Part shown: positions 6,920-15,214 of the stretch, in pieces
Position numbering within the stretch: the stretch's first letter is position 1
How the letters are laid out: each line of letters opens with the position of its first letter
Assembly (NCBI RefSeq): GCF_023336935.1
Contig: NZ_JAMBLR010000001.1
Coordinates: 475,268 to 539,267 of the forward strand
Origin: Phascolarctobacterium sp. ET69
GTDB lineage: Bacteria; Bacillota; Negativicutes; Acidaminococcales; Acidaminococcaceae
DNA length: 64,000 bases
Direction: 5' to 3'
Position numbers and translations under genes: made by a program
Notes under the pieces: model-generated
What the model saw: the letters and a program-made list of their open reading frames with translations, nothing else
Database searches by the model: none
Told to the model about the DNA's origin: nothing

Positions 6920-8612
6920 GAGAAATTCTCCTATAATAATATTTATATTTCTTAGCCAAAATATTATTTATTTCATGGAAGCCATCCTCATCAATATCAA
7001 AATCTACGCCGTAATCTCCAAACCGAGATTTATCTAAAACTTCCATATAGGCTATAGTGTTAAAATCAATAGCGATATTGTTAGTATTCCCAAACAAAGT
7101 ATTTTGATTAGTTACAATTTCGTAAATATACTTTTCGTCAACACCTCTAAGCCTATTAAGTTTATAATTTAAAACCTCTTTTATGTCAAAATGACTAAAA
7201 GAATAGTGTGTTTCTTTTATCGGATGGTTATGCGTAACGGTTGCCCCTTCGAGTTCTTTTTCTCCAATGTTACGAAAGTTAACACTTGCTTCTTCACCAA
7301 CAACGCTAAATACCTTACCTTCTTTGGTAATAATTATAGCAGTTTCATGGTCAAGTTTCACCATTTCCTTTTCGTATTTTTCCAGTGTTTCATCAACCTT
7401 ATCTAATGCGACCTTATCAACATACACCGGCTCGCTGATTTTACCACTGAAAGCCTTACTGGTAAAATCATCTGCTCCCAGTCTTACAACAGCAGGCTTT
7501 GTTTTATGCACCAGCTTCTGCCAGTCCTCTCCTGCATTGTACCGCGCCGCGCCTTCCTTACCAAACAGTATTTGCTTTTGCACAGCACTTCGGCTGTTTA
7601 TATATTCGCGGGCCTTTTCTGGTTTCCATTCTCCTTTTAAATCGCCCTCAAAAATCTTGCTGTAATAACACATACAGTGCGGATGTACTGGTATATCAGG
7701 TTGTTTACCTTTTGGAAAAACGCCTTTACCGTAACCAAAATCAGCGTTGGCATAGACATCGCAGATATCATAAGGTTTTGTTTTATGCGCCGATGATAAA
7801 GTATATTTAAAACCTACTATATCATCATCACTACTGCTATCAGCCATATAACCTTCATACCACGCGCGGGCGGACTCTGTCCTGGCGATGCGTTCGGCAT
7901 AATACCGGCTTTTTTCCTGCACCGCCGTCCACAACGCTTTATCAACGGCTTCGGTTTCCAGCTTTGCGCAGGCTTCAACAAGGTCTTTATATGCCCTTTT
8001 CAGAGCCTTGGTTGTCAGCCTGTCCGGATTTTTTAACTTCTGCGCCGCCTGCAACACGCCCAGTTTACTTAGTTCTGACGCATCGCCCTGCACAGCTAAA
8101 CGCGCCTGCCGCACCAGCTTTTTAAGATACTCCGGCAAATCAGCAGGTTTAATTACTGCTTTGCCGCTGTTATAGCCATCGTACAGCTTGCGCGCCATAT
8201 CAATAACGCTGTCGCTATTATTAACGCTGGCCGTTACCGTGCTGATGATATTCTGCCGCAAGACTTTATCAACGCCGTGCAGGCGTTCCGACAGTTTCAT
8301 GCCATCAGCGGACCACGGCTTTTTCATAAGCACCTTTTTAATCTCGGCTTTAGCTTCCGCTGTTACCTGTTCCGGCCGCAATCCAAAACCAGCTATGGCA
8401 CTGGCTACCACAGCGGCGGCGATAAGTTCAGTGTTATGGCTGTCAAAGTCCAAATCCTCAAGCACTTTTTGCACGGCGTCACGGATATCCATACCCTTTT
8501 CCATTTCAAACTTTACGGCGGCAATAACATCATCGCCAAAAGCCTTAAATGCCGTGGTATACTCTGCTATTATCTCCCGGACTTTATCTGCAAATTCTTT
8601 ATCGGCGGCCAT
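6912..8612 (-). CDS. MuF-type minor head protein with C-terminal HNHP (JAB-like) domain
   Basis: A 566-aa protein. The N-terminal half is helical. Residues about 240-330 form the phage head morphogenesis (Mu F) domain: ERIARTESARAWYEGY, a central CDVYANADFGYGKG stretch and the metal-binding-like HPHCMCYY. Residues about 375-566 form an extra domain with AIIITKEGKVFSVVG, then THNHPIKE and SFSHFDI. This is close to the JAB/MPN motif H-x-H...S-x2-D, with two extra residues before the Ser. The MuF part is a minor capsid protein injected or positioned at the portal. The C-terminal domain resembles variable effector domains carried by MuF proteins. It overlaps the portal stop by 1 nt. Confidence 0.82.
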   Translation of the reverse strand: MAADKEFADKVREIIAEYTTAFKAFGDDVIAAVKFEMEKGMDIRDAVQKVLEDLDFDSHNTELIAAAVVASAIAGFGLRPEQVTAEAKAEIKKVLMKKPWSADGMKLSERLHGVDKVLRQNIISTVTASVNNSDSVIDMARKLYDGYNSGKAVIKPADLPEYLKKLVRQARLAVQGDASELSKLGVLQAAQKLKNPDRLTTKALKRAYKDLVEACAKLETEAVDKALWTAVQEKSRYYAERIARTESARAWYEGYMADSSSDDDIVGFKYTLSSAHKTKPYDICDVYANADFGYGKGVFPKGKQPDIPVHPHCMCYYSKIFEGDLKGEWKPEKAREYINSRSAVQKQILFGKEGAARYNAGEDWQKLVHKTKPAVVRLGADDFTSKAFSGKISEPVYVDKVALDKVDETLEKYEKEMVKLDHETAIIITKEGKVFSVVGEEASVNFRNIGEKELEGATVTHNHPIKETHYSFSHFDIKEVLNYKLNRLRGVDEKYIYEIVTNQNTLFGNTNNIAIDFNTIAYMEVLDKSRFGDYGVDFDIDEDGFHEINNILAKKYKYYYRRISRE

Positions 8613-10030
8613 TATTCAACACCGCCGTCATCTCCGGCGTTATTGGTTGGTTCGGCGTGGTTAGCATCAACCGCCTGCTGGTCGATATCATCAATAACCG
8701 CCTGTATTTCCTCATCGTCCATATCAGACAGCAGCATTTTTGCAGCTTTCTTTTTGACCGCAGTGTCAAATTTACCACCGACCGCCCAGCTGAGGGCATC
8801 GGTAATTTTATCCAGTTCGCTGCTTATATCAACAACGCCAAAATTGCGGCTATACTGAACATTAACTCCAAGTTCTTTGCCAATATAATTACCAAAAATA
8901 ACGGCAATCTGCTGTTCTGTTTCCTCACAATTTTGTGCAAAATCGCTAAGGCTTTGCATCATAGTTTTATTATCCCATTCTTTAGCTATACCGCTCTGCT
9001 GGCTCTGTACACCTGTAACGCCCGCACGGTCTGCCATGCGATAGATTTCTTCAATCAGCATTTTAAGCTCCGTGTGCAGCATTTCAGACGGCCCGTTATC
9101 GGGAGTAATAAACGCAGGCGCATTGTTACCGGCATACAACAGCATATTATTTGTGCCGATGTTAATGCTTGCGTAATTATCAGGGTTAGGGTCATCAGAA
9201 CTCATTTGATACACCAACACGCTGAACGCCTGGTTGCGGTTGCGCTCGCGCAGTTCAGAACAGGCGTTATAGATTGCAAGGTTTACGCGGGCAATCTGGT
9301 AAAAATCGCTAAATGGTTTGAGCCTATCACCCATATCATCTTCCACTGCCGCACCTAACAATGGCACCACCGGCACAACGCCTGCACTGTTTATACCGCT
9401 TTCTGTTCCACCTTTTCGCGTAACCTGCCACATTTCTTTGGTCCATGTCCAGCTTTCGGTGATGTCCGATTTTGACATGTTTACTACTTCGGTGTATGTA
9501 ATATCGTACCTGACAAGGGTTAAATTACCGTATTTATCAAGCGCATATTCTTTAACGTCCTGCGGCTTAACGGTATACAGATAAGGATATTTACGCTCCG
9601 CCAACGCCTGCGCCTTATTGGCCGGTAAATCCTTATAATTTTCGACAACAATAAACATCGCGCCGTATATTTTCGCCTGTTTGGCAGCTTTTTTCATGAA
9701 AGTATCCATGGAAGTATTCTTGCCGTCCACGTTTTTCAAAAACTCCGTCCAGTAATCATCGCCAACTTTCGCCGTGCGTGCTGGCGGGTCATCAAACAGC
9801 GGGTTTACAGCTGCATTGATACATGGTTTAACATAATTCAAAAAATACGCTACACGCTGGCGATTTACATAGTTTTCGGCAGACTCGCGCGGGTGCTTAA
9901 CCAAATAATTAGCGCTGTAATACCCGCCATTGCCAAAGTAACTATCGTGCATAAAAGTGTAGGGGTCAGTATTTACCACACCGGCAACAACGCCGCCAGC
10001 ACTTACAGCCAACTCCTGTTCCTTGCCCAT
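8612..10030 (-). CDS. phage portal protein
   Basis: A 472-aa protein between the terminase large subunit and the MuF protein. It has the general portal layout: an N-terminal YVNRQRVAYFLNYVKPCINAAVNPLF helix-strand region, a central AKIYGAMFIVVE wing, a stem/crown region with VPLLGAAVEDDM, and a helical C-terminus with the LSDFAQNCEETEQQIAVIF segment. It forms the dodecameric ring at the head vertex for packaging and tail attachment. Start ATG 10030 has AGGAGG upstream. Confidence 0.88.
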   Translation of the reverse strand: MGKEQELAVSAGGVVAGVVNTDPYTFMHDSYFGNGGYYSANYLVKHPRESAENYVNRQRVAYFLNYVKPCINAAVNPLFDDPPARTAKVGDDYWTEFLKNVDGKNTSMDTFMKKAAKQAKIYGAMFIVVENYKDLPANKAQALAERKYPYLYTVKPQDVKEYALDKYGNLTLVRYDITYTEVVNMSKSDITESWTWTKEMWQVTRKGGTESGINSAGVVPVVPLLGAAVEDDMGDRLKPFSDFYQIARVNLAIYNACSELRERNRNQAFSVLVYQMSSDDPNPDNYASINIGTNNMLLYAGNNAPAFITPDNGPSEMLHTELKMLIEEIYRMADRAGVTGVQSQQSGIAKEWDNKTMMQSLSDFAQNCEETEQQIAVIFGNYIGKELGVNVQYSRNFGVVDISSELDKITDALSWAVGGKFDTAVKKKAAKMLLSDMDDEEIQAVIDDIDQQAVDANHAEPTNNAGDDGGVE

Positions 10031-10039
10031 TTAAACCTC

Positions 10040-11323
10040 CTATTCTACATGGCGGCCATAACCGCCATAATTACCTTTAATATCTGCTACATCATAATCG
10101 TCTAATCCATACCACACCGCTGAAAATGTATGCGGGTCAATGTTAAATTCATCAGGTATGATATTATCGCTTCGGTCCAACGCATAAGTCAGTTCCGCCA
10201 TTTCTTTTATGCAGTTTTTGCACTTTTCACTGCAATAAATATGCCGGAACCGTTTTACCTTGCGCGTATATGCCAGCCTACTTCCTGCAAATTTACGTGC
10301 ACCACTGATTCTATATCCGCTTTTTCTAAAATAGCTTATTGCCTTCGGATCTTCTGGGTCAGCCTTAATATAATCAGCCCTAAAAGCCATAAAATCAGGG
10401 TCATGTGCTGTTTCATCATCAGTCATGCGGTTTTTATAATATTCATCAAAAATGTACAGCGTTTTATTCGCGTCATCTATGGCCATACGCACAACAGCGT
10501 TATAACTATCCTCAAAGCCAAAGTCCATGCCAGTACGGTACCAGCGCTGCGATATGCCACCGACCTGCGCCATAATTACATCATGCGGCAAAACCTCAAA
10601 TTGCGGCAGCACTTTACGGCCGTTAACACCAAACCTTCCCTGCCGCGCAACGCGGTACAGGTCCGGGTCATAGTTTTTCATGTTGTCCAATTCTTCAATA
10701 TAGCCAGCCGGAAGGAAATAATTATCATCGGCCACGCTGTGATGGTAAAAAGTGTTATTTACCACGAATTGGCGTTGCGCATAAAAAACATCCTCACGGA
10801 TGCCCGGCATTACAAAAAAGTGCTGAAATACCCAGTTGTTTTTATCTATCGGGTTCGTAGATAAAATAAAATGCAGCGATAAGGTCGGATGGCGCACGCG
10901 GCCAAGCAGTTCTTTATATGCTGCATAACTTATTTCACTGGCTTCCTCAATCCATATAATTGATACACCGTTGATAGATTTTAACTTTTTCGGCTTATCC
11001 AGCCCCTTAAAGATAATCTGTGAGCCATTGGCAAAGGTTATGCGCATCGGGCTAACCGTATATTTAACAACGTTATCCTCCAGTCCAAGGTCATCTATAA
11101 TCTCCACCAGTAACGAAAAACAACTGTCACGGATAGTATCGAACACTTGACGCACAACAAGTACCTTGCGCTTTTCTTCCAAGCATTTAAGTATTAGCTT
11201 CAAGGCAATATGATAACTTTTACTACTGCCGTACCCGCCGCAAAGTAGGTAAAACTTGCAAAGCCAGTCAAAAATAAAATCCTCAAAATGCGGGTTAACA
11301 TCTTTGCTAATTTCATCATCCAT
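10040..11323 (-). CDS. terminase large subunit (PBSX/XtmB type)
   Basis: A 427-aa packaging motor. The ATPase domain has a Walker A-like GGYGSSKSYH near residue 33, a Walker B SIIWIEEASE and the coupling motif ILSTNP. The nuclease domain follows with GMDFGFEDSYNAVVR carrying the first acidic residue, and IFDEYY. It cuts concatemers and pumps DNA through the portal. Length is normal for the family. It overlaps terS by 8 nt. Confidence 0.93.
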   Translation of the reverse strand: MDDEISKDVNPHFEDFIFDWLCKFYLLCGGYGSSKSYHIALKLILKCLEEKRKVLVVRQVFDTIRDSCFSLLVEIIDDLGLEDNVVKYTVSPMRITFANGSQIIFKGLDKPKKLKSINGVSIIWIEEASEISYAAYKELLGRVRHPTLSLHFILSTNPIDKNNWVFQHFFVMPGIREDVFYAQRQFVVNNTFYHHSVADDNYFLPAGYIEELDNMKNYDPDLYRVARQGRFGVNGRKVLPQFEVLPHDVIMAQVGGISQRWYRTGMDFGFEDSYNAVVRMAIDDANKTLYIFDEYYKNRMTDDETAHDPDFMAFRADYIKADPEDPKAISYFRKSGYRISGARKFAGSRLAYTRKVKRFRHIYCSEKCKNCIKEMAELTYALDRSDNIIPDEFNIDPHTFSAVWYGLDDYDVADIKGNYGGYGRHVE

Positions 11324-12128
11324 TTACAGCCCCCGCCCTTCTAATTCTGATTGTAAGCGGCCGTTCTGACCAATCCTTTAACTGCCGCGCTTCTCTTATT
11401 GCACCAAGTTCCGCCAGCGCCTTTGTTTTGGCGTTAGCTATCAGCGTCAGCTCGCGTTCCACCGCCAAAATATATGGAAGATTGCTTTTCATTTTTCTTG
11501 TAGTTTTCTCCCTATTGTAAGCATCAATTACCGTTACCGATGATTCTTCAAGGACCGTTTCTTTTTGCAGTTTATCAAGCTGCGCCATTAGACGGCTTTC
11601 CCGCAAAATCAAACGCTTAATATCAGTTATCAGGGTTTTCTCCTCGTCAACCAGTAAATCATCAAGCATTTCAAGTTCTTCATCGGTCAGGTTGGTTTTG
11701 CGGATATTATCCAGTACGAAACGTTTTTCATTATTGCGATGCGTACCCTTCGGCGGCTTTTTGGCATCCTCAAACCGGTTTTGCGTGACAGGAAGTTTTC
11801 TTTTGGGCGGAGTAAAGGTCTTAACCGACACCGGCGCGTGCTCCGCAGGCTTTTCAACTTCATCTGTATTTTCGCCTTCTGTCACACCGCCATTATTCTC
11901 CGCATCATCTGTCACATTTTCTGTCACGTCATCTGTCACGCCGTCAGAGTTTTTTTTATTCTGCTGTTCTTTCAGCTTTTGCTCCCAGTTATCCCGGCGT
12001 TTCCATTGACGCACAGCGTCAGGCTTTACTCCTAATCGGTCAGCAATATCACGTATTGGTATTCGCCCTCCGGATTGCAGCCATATTCGCATGGCCTGTT
12101 TTCTTTTATCCGGTTGCTCCAATGGCAT
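11316..12128 (-). CDS. terminase small subunit
   Basis: A 270-aa protein with an N-terminal helix-turn-helix (IRDIADRLGVKPDAVRQWKRRDNWE) that would bind the pac/cos site. A low-complexity Thr/Asp/Val-rich linker (about residues 60-90) and a helical oligomerisation region follow, ending in SERPLTIRIRR. It pairs with the large subunit immediately downstream. ATG 12128 is preceded by GGGAAGGAGAG. Confidence 0.87.
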   Translation of the reverse strand: MPLEQPDKRKQAMRIWLQSGGRIPIRDIADRLGVKPDAVRQWKRRDNWEQKLKEQQNKKNSDGVTDDVTENVTDDAENNGGVTEGENTDEVEKPAEHAPVSVKTFTPPKRKLPVTQNRFEDAKKPPKGTHRNNEKRFVLDNIRKTNLTDEELEMLDDLLVDEEKTLITDIKRLILRESRLMAQLDKLQKETVLEESSVTVIDAYNREKTTRKMKSNLPYILAVERELTLIANAKTKALAELGAIREARQLKDWSERPLTIRIRRAGAVNG

Positions 12129-12152
12129 ACTCTCCTTCCCGGCAAATTATTA

Positions 12153-12178
12153 AGCCCCTGCAGTTTAATGCAGAGGCT
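12153..12178 (-). other. 10-bp stem-loop before terS
   Basis: Perfect stem (one G-U) of AGCCTCTGCA with TGCAGGGGCT and a 6-nt loop, between the 57-aa gene and terS. There is no T-tract after it on either strand, so it is more likely an mRNA structure or processing site than a terminator. Position next to terS also makes a packaging-site role conceivable. Confidence 0.4.
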
Positions 12179-12352
12179 TTAATCTTTATCGCCATATATT
12201 CTTTTGTATTCAAGCGCGGCTGTTATATTTCCCGGTATCTTTCTTTGATACTTCCGCACTTTTAATAATTTACCGTCTTTGGTATATGTTGCCACAATAT
12301 CTTCGGCAGTATAACCAAAAGCCAGCTTTTTTAATTCCTCTTTGTAGTTCAC
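12179..12352 (-). CDS. small hypothetical phage protein (57 aa, GTG start)
   Basis: An uninterrupted 57-codon frame starting at GTG 12352 with GCAGGAGG eight bases upstream. The protein (MNYKEELKKLAFGYTAEDIV...) is charged, with a helix followed by a basic strand region (KVRKYQRKIP). It lies between another small gene and terS in the same direction and fills a gap that otherwise has no gene. No family recognised. Confidence 0.7.
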   Translation of the reverse strand: MNYKEELKKLAFGYTAEDIVATYTKDGKLLKVRKYQRKIPGNITAALEYKRIYGDKD

Positions 12353-12384
12353 TGCGTTTACCTCCTGCCACGGTTTTAAACGCT

Positions 12385-12573
12385 TTACCTTACAAAACCT
12401 GCAAAGGTTATTGTTTTAGGCTTCATATTGTATTTCTTTGCTATTTCTGCGGATTTTTCATTAAAGGCTTTTATATATGGGTCTATAAGCCTTTTTGCTT
12501 CCTGCCGTTCTATAAAGCCACCTTTGTAACTGTCTCTCGCAATAATAGCCTGTTCTTTTAATACCTCAATCAT
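12385..12573 (-). CDS. small hypothetical phage protein (62 aa)
   Basis: A charged helical protein of 62 aa. ATG 12573 is chosen over the ATG nine bases upstream because AAAGGAG is directly adjacent to the first and nine bases from the second. Segments RDSYKGGFIERQEAKRLIDPYI suggest two helices. It lies in the late-gene order between the methyltransferase and the 57-aa gene. No function is assigned. Confidence 0.6.
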   Translation of the reverse strand: MIEVLKEQAIIARDSYKGGFIERQEAKRLIDPYIKAFNEKSAEIAKKYNMKPKTITFAGFVR

Positions 12574-12622
12574 TTTGCGCATCTCCTTTTATATTTGTAG
12601 CTTGATATTAAGGTATGCGCAC

Positions 12623-14050
12623 CTATTCTTCAAGGACTTCTGCGTCCAGGTCTGCTATATTTATTTCTTTAAAAGTTTCTTTAATTGCTTTCGTATCGCC
12701 TTTATAAAACACAAGCACATTCTGATGCGTCTTGCCTATTTTGCGGCCACGCTGAAACGTTCTGCCGGCACGTTGCGGCAATGAACCGAAAGGCGTTACT
12801 AAAATAATTTCATTATAGAGCTTTGCGCCTGCTGTTTCGAATGCTGCAATAGTTTCAGAAACAAAATTACGGTAAAATCCTGTTTTTCTGTCCCTTACAT
12901 CACCGACAACAAAACATGCAAAACGATTTTCTTTCAACATTTCCACGCAGCCTTCAATGATTTTTCGGTAGGTTGCCAAAAAATCAGCGTATTCCATATT
13001 ACTCAAATCATGCGGGTTATCGCTGTATATTTCAAGGTCGAAATAAGGCGGACAACTAAAAATAAAATCATATTCACCTGCCGCCAATTCTTTTACATTT
13101 AAACTGTTACCGCAAATCCATTTTATTTTATCCGCGCCACCTAAAATATCAGCAGCTTGTTGATAATTAGCATTTATCTGCTCCTGCCGTAAATCTATGC
13201 CGGTATAATTGTATCCGGTTGCGGCCGCTACAATCCCTCGAACACTTCCGCCGCAAAATGGGTCAAGTATCTTGCCGCCATCAGTGCAAAACCAATAATA
13301 CATTAACTCGCAAAGAACCGGGTCAAACATACTGAGCATGCCGCCGGTATTTGTAACTTTTATAGTACTGTTTTTCGGCATATAATCTTTGGCATATTTT
13401 TCTTCAAATTCTTTTGCTGTTATTTTATGCCCCAGCTTTGCTTCCTGCATTTCCTTATAATAATAAAATCGCGGCATAGAACCGGCCAGCGAACCTAAAG
13501 TTTTCATATTCTCACGCGACAGGTCACTTTGCAGCCCTAAACTGTACCAAAGCCGCTTACGTTCCTGCCATTCTTGCCGGCGTGCATCTAATACCGAAAA
13601 AGGTGCAAATAAAAACCTTTCAGCAAGCGTCTGGCGCGTTTCTGCCAGTTTTTTAACATCAGGCAAAGGGAAATTAGGCACTTCAAATTTAAACGCGCTC
13701 AAATCAAAATCTGCCAGTGCTTCCAGTTCCGCCGCCAACAGTTCAGGCTCCCACTCGGACATTTCCGCTGTCTTATTATCTACCAGCCTGAATGCCCGCA
13801 CCTGCTCATCTGTTAAGCCGTCAGCCATAACACATGGTACGCTCTCCCAGCCTAATTTCTTAAAAGCCTTATATCTGGTATGCCCTGCTACTATTACGTT
13901 ATTCTTATCAAGCACAATAGGCACAAGCACACCAAAATTTTTAATACTTTCTGCCACGGCGTCAACTGCCGCATCATTTCTGCGCGGATTATTCGGATAA
14001 GGCTTTATATCCTCTAATTGCACATCAATGACCTTTAATACCTCTTTCAT
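12623..14050 (-). CDS. ParB-like / DNA methyltransferase fusion
   Basis: A 475-aa two-domain protein. Residues about 8-110 are a ParB/Srx-like nuclease fold (IKPYPNNPRRND, then VAGHTRYKA). The C-terminal part is a beta-class N4/N6 DNA methyltransferase, with the catalytic motif FSCPPYFDLE and the AdoMet-binding motif ILDPFCGGSVRG, the catalytic motif coming after the binding motif. Such fusions are common near phage terminase genes and probably modify phage DNA against restriction. It is the first gene after the predicted late promoter. ATG 14050. Confidence 0.88.
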   Translation of the reverse strand: MKEVLKVIDVQLEDIKPYPNNPRRNDAAVDAVAESIKNFGVLVPIVLDKNNVIVAGHTRYKAFKKLGWESVPCVMADGLTDEQVRAFRLVDNKTAEMSEWEPELLAAELEALADFDLSAFKFEVPNFPLPDVKKLAETRQTLAERFLFAPFSVLDARRQEWQERKRLWYSLGLQSDLSRENMKTLGSLAGSMPRFYYYKEMQEAKLGHKITAKEFEEKYAKDYMPKNSTIKVTNTGGMLSMFDPVLCELMYYWFCTDGGKILDPFCGGSVRGIVAAATGYNYTGIDLRQEQINANYQQAADILGGADKIKWICGNSLNVKELAAGEYDFIFSCPPYFDLEIYSDNPHDLSNMEYADFLATYRKIIEGCVEMLKENRFACFVVGDVRDRKTGFYRNFVSETIAAFETAGAKLYNEIILVTPFGSLPQRAGRTFQRGRKIGKTHQNVLVFYKGDTKAIKETFKEINIADLDAEVLEE

Positions 14051-14085
14051 TTTTTAACCTCCTGCCAAGGATTTGCAAATTGGCA

Positions 14086-14120
14086 TAAAAAATACCACCT
14101 GCAAATATTTACAGGTGGTA
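14086..14120 (-). terminator. intrinsic terminator upstream of the ParB-methyltransferase gene
   Basis: On the minus strand a perfect 9-bp stem, TACCACCTG with CAGGTGGTA, is followed by TTTTTTA. It lies between the predicted late promoter (14144-14189) and the ParB-methyltransferase gene, so late transcription must read through it, perhaps by antitermination. Confidence 0.65.
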
Positions 14121-14143
14121 ATCTCTATACTTTTTGCATTTTA

Positions 14144-14189
14144 ATTATATCATTCTTTAATATGACAGGTAAATGACAGAAAAATGACA
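14144..14189 (-). promoter_or_regulatory. candidate activator-dependent late promoter with three 11-bp-spaced boxes
   Basis: On the minus strand, three copies of TGTCAT begin at 14189, 14178 and 14167, exactly 11 bp apart. A perfect TATAAT (14149-14144) follows 12 bp later. The position expected for a -35 box reads TTACCT, a poor match, so an activator bound to the repeats on one face of the DNA would be needed. The ArpU/RinA-like regulator about 1 kb upstream is the obvious candidate. The repeats and -10 are seen; function is inferred. Confidence 0.6.
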
Positions 14190-14191
14190 CG

Positions 14192-14887
14192 TTATTTTTT
14201 CAATAAATTGTCAAAGAACGGCACTATTTCATCCAATGTTTTTATATCTTTGGCCATTATAGTTCTGACTTCATTAATTAATTTACTCATTTTTTTATAT
14301 TCATATATGCCTATCTTAATAGATAATTTATCATTATTATCTTTCTGTATATTCAGCCCATAAAATTCTAAATTTCGCTTATTAGAGCAATTTATTGAAG
14401 TTAATGCATTAGCAATTATTAAATTTATTTCTGATAGTTTGATTCTAACCTCATTAGATAACCATAAATCATATTTTGATACAGAAATTATGTTCTCACA
14501 AGTTTCTGCTAACATTTCTTTATTCATAAAACATGAGTATATGTTTTTTCCCTCGCCCTGTTTTAATCTATAATCATCGAAAATCTCTTGTATAACTTCA
14601 ATTTTAGATATTACAAATTCTAAATATTCATAGGCTGTCATTCTTTTATCAATTATTTTTTTATAATAATCATTTTTATAATCAATATTTTTAAGTCTTT
14701 TTTCAATTTCTTCTTTTTGCAATGCAATATCTTTCATAACATTTTTTTGAAAGCGACTTTGCAAGTAGTATGTGCCTATAAACCATAAAACCAATATCAA
14801 CAAACAAAAAATTATAAATTGAAGTTCAGATACTTGAAAATAGTTAACTGCTTGCTCTACCGCTTTATTCTGTAAATTATCTGCCAT
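14192..14887 (-). CDS. membrane-anchored coiled-coil protein, moron-like
   Basis: A 231-aa AT-rich gene. One transmembrane helix (residues about 22-43, LQFIIFCLLILVLWFIGTYY) is followed by a coiled coil (about 50-85) and a helical cytoplasmic domain. No catalytic motif is seen. It is bracketed by hairpin terminators (14901-14936 before, 14086-14120 after), it separates the late regulator from the late operon, and its base composition differs from the structural genes, all signs of a late-acquired cargo gene. Superinfection exclusion would fit but is not shown. ATG 14887 has TAGGAGAG. Confidence 0.7.
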   Translation of the reverse strand: MADNLQNKAVEQAVNYFQVSELQFIIFCLLILVLWFIGTYYLQSRFQKNVMKDIALQKEEIEKRLKNIDYKNDYYKKIIDKRMTAYEYLEFVISKIEVIQEIFDDYRLKQGEGKNIYSCFMNKEMLAETCENIISVSKYDLWLSNEVRIKLSEINLIIANALTSINCSNKRNLEFYGLNIQKDNNDKLSIKIGIYEYKKMSKLINEVRTIMAKDIKTLDEIVPFFDNLLKK

Positions 14888-14900
14888 TTTACTCTCCTAT

Positions 14901-14936
14901 AAAAATAAATACTGCTAATTGTTTTTAGCAGTATTT
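14901..14936 (-). terminator. hairpin terminator upstream of the membrane protein gene
   Basis: Perfect 12-bp stem AAATACTGCTAA / TTAGCAGTATTT with a 6-nt loop, followed on the minus strand by ATTTTTA. It lies directly before the Shine-Dalgarno of the 231-aa gene. Confidence 0.55.
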
Positions 14937-14946
14937 TGTAATGAAC

Positions 14947-15165
14947 TTAAGCCAGCAAAGCAGTTTCAATGATTTTTTGTGTAAAATCGGCAACAATATC
15001 AGTATAAAAATCAATACCCATACGCATCATTCCTTTCCATCTATTAGACACATATTTAAATATGGTTGCTATAAGGCTGGATAGAATACACGTAATAAAT
15101 ATTCTCACCAGCATATCCACTGCTATGAACGCAGGCTCCATTACTGGCTTAAATTCATTACACAC
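14947..15165 (-). CDS. putative small membrane protein
   Basis: A 72-codon frame (GTG 15165) with a central hydrophobic segment (MLVRIFITCILSSLIATIF) followed by a basic stretch and an amphipathic C-terminus. No good Shine-Dalgarno precedes the GTG, and a TATAAT (15173-15168) touches it, so either the message is leaderless or the true start is an internal ATG (15114 would give about 55 aa). It lies beside the membrane cargo gene and is similarly AT-rich. Holin-like function cannot be judged. Confidence 0.35.
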   Translation of the reverse strand: MCNEFKPVMEPAFIAVDMLVRIFITCILSSLIATIFKYVSNRWKGMMRMGIDFYTDIVADFTQKIIETALLA

Positions 15166-15175
15166 ATATTATATC

Positions 15176-15202
15176 AAAAAGCGCCTACAAAAGTAAGCGC
15201 TT
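15176..15202 (-). terminator. intrinsic terminator after the late regulator gene
   Basis: On the minus strand AAGCGCTTAC pairs with GTAGGCGCTT (one G-U) around a TTTT loop and is followed by TTTGATA. It begins 13 nt after the stop of the ArpU-like gene. Confidence 0.7.
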
Positions 15203-15214
15203 AAATTAATAAAA

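Noticed and set aside
15168..15173. TATAAT as a certain promoter of the 72-codon membrane ORF
   Set aside because: No acceptable -35 at 16-18 bp, and it touches the proposed GTG. Left as a note under that gene.
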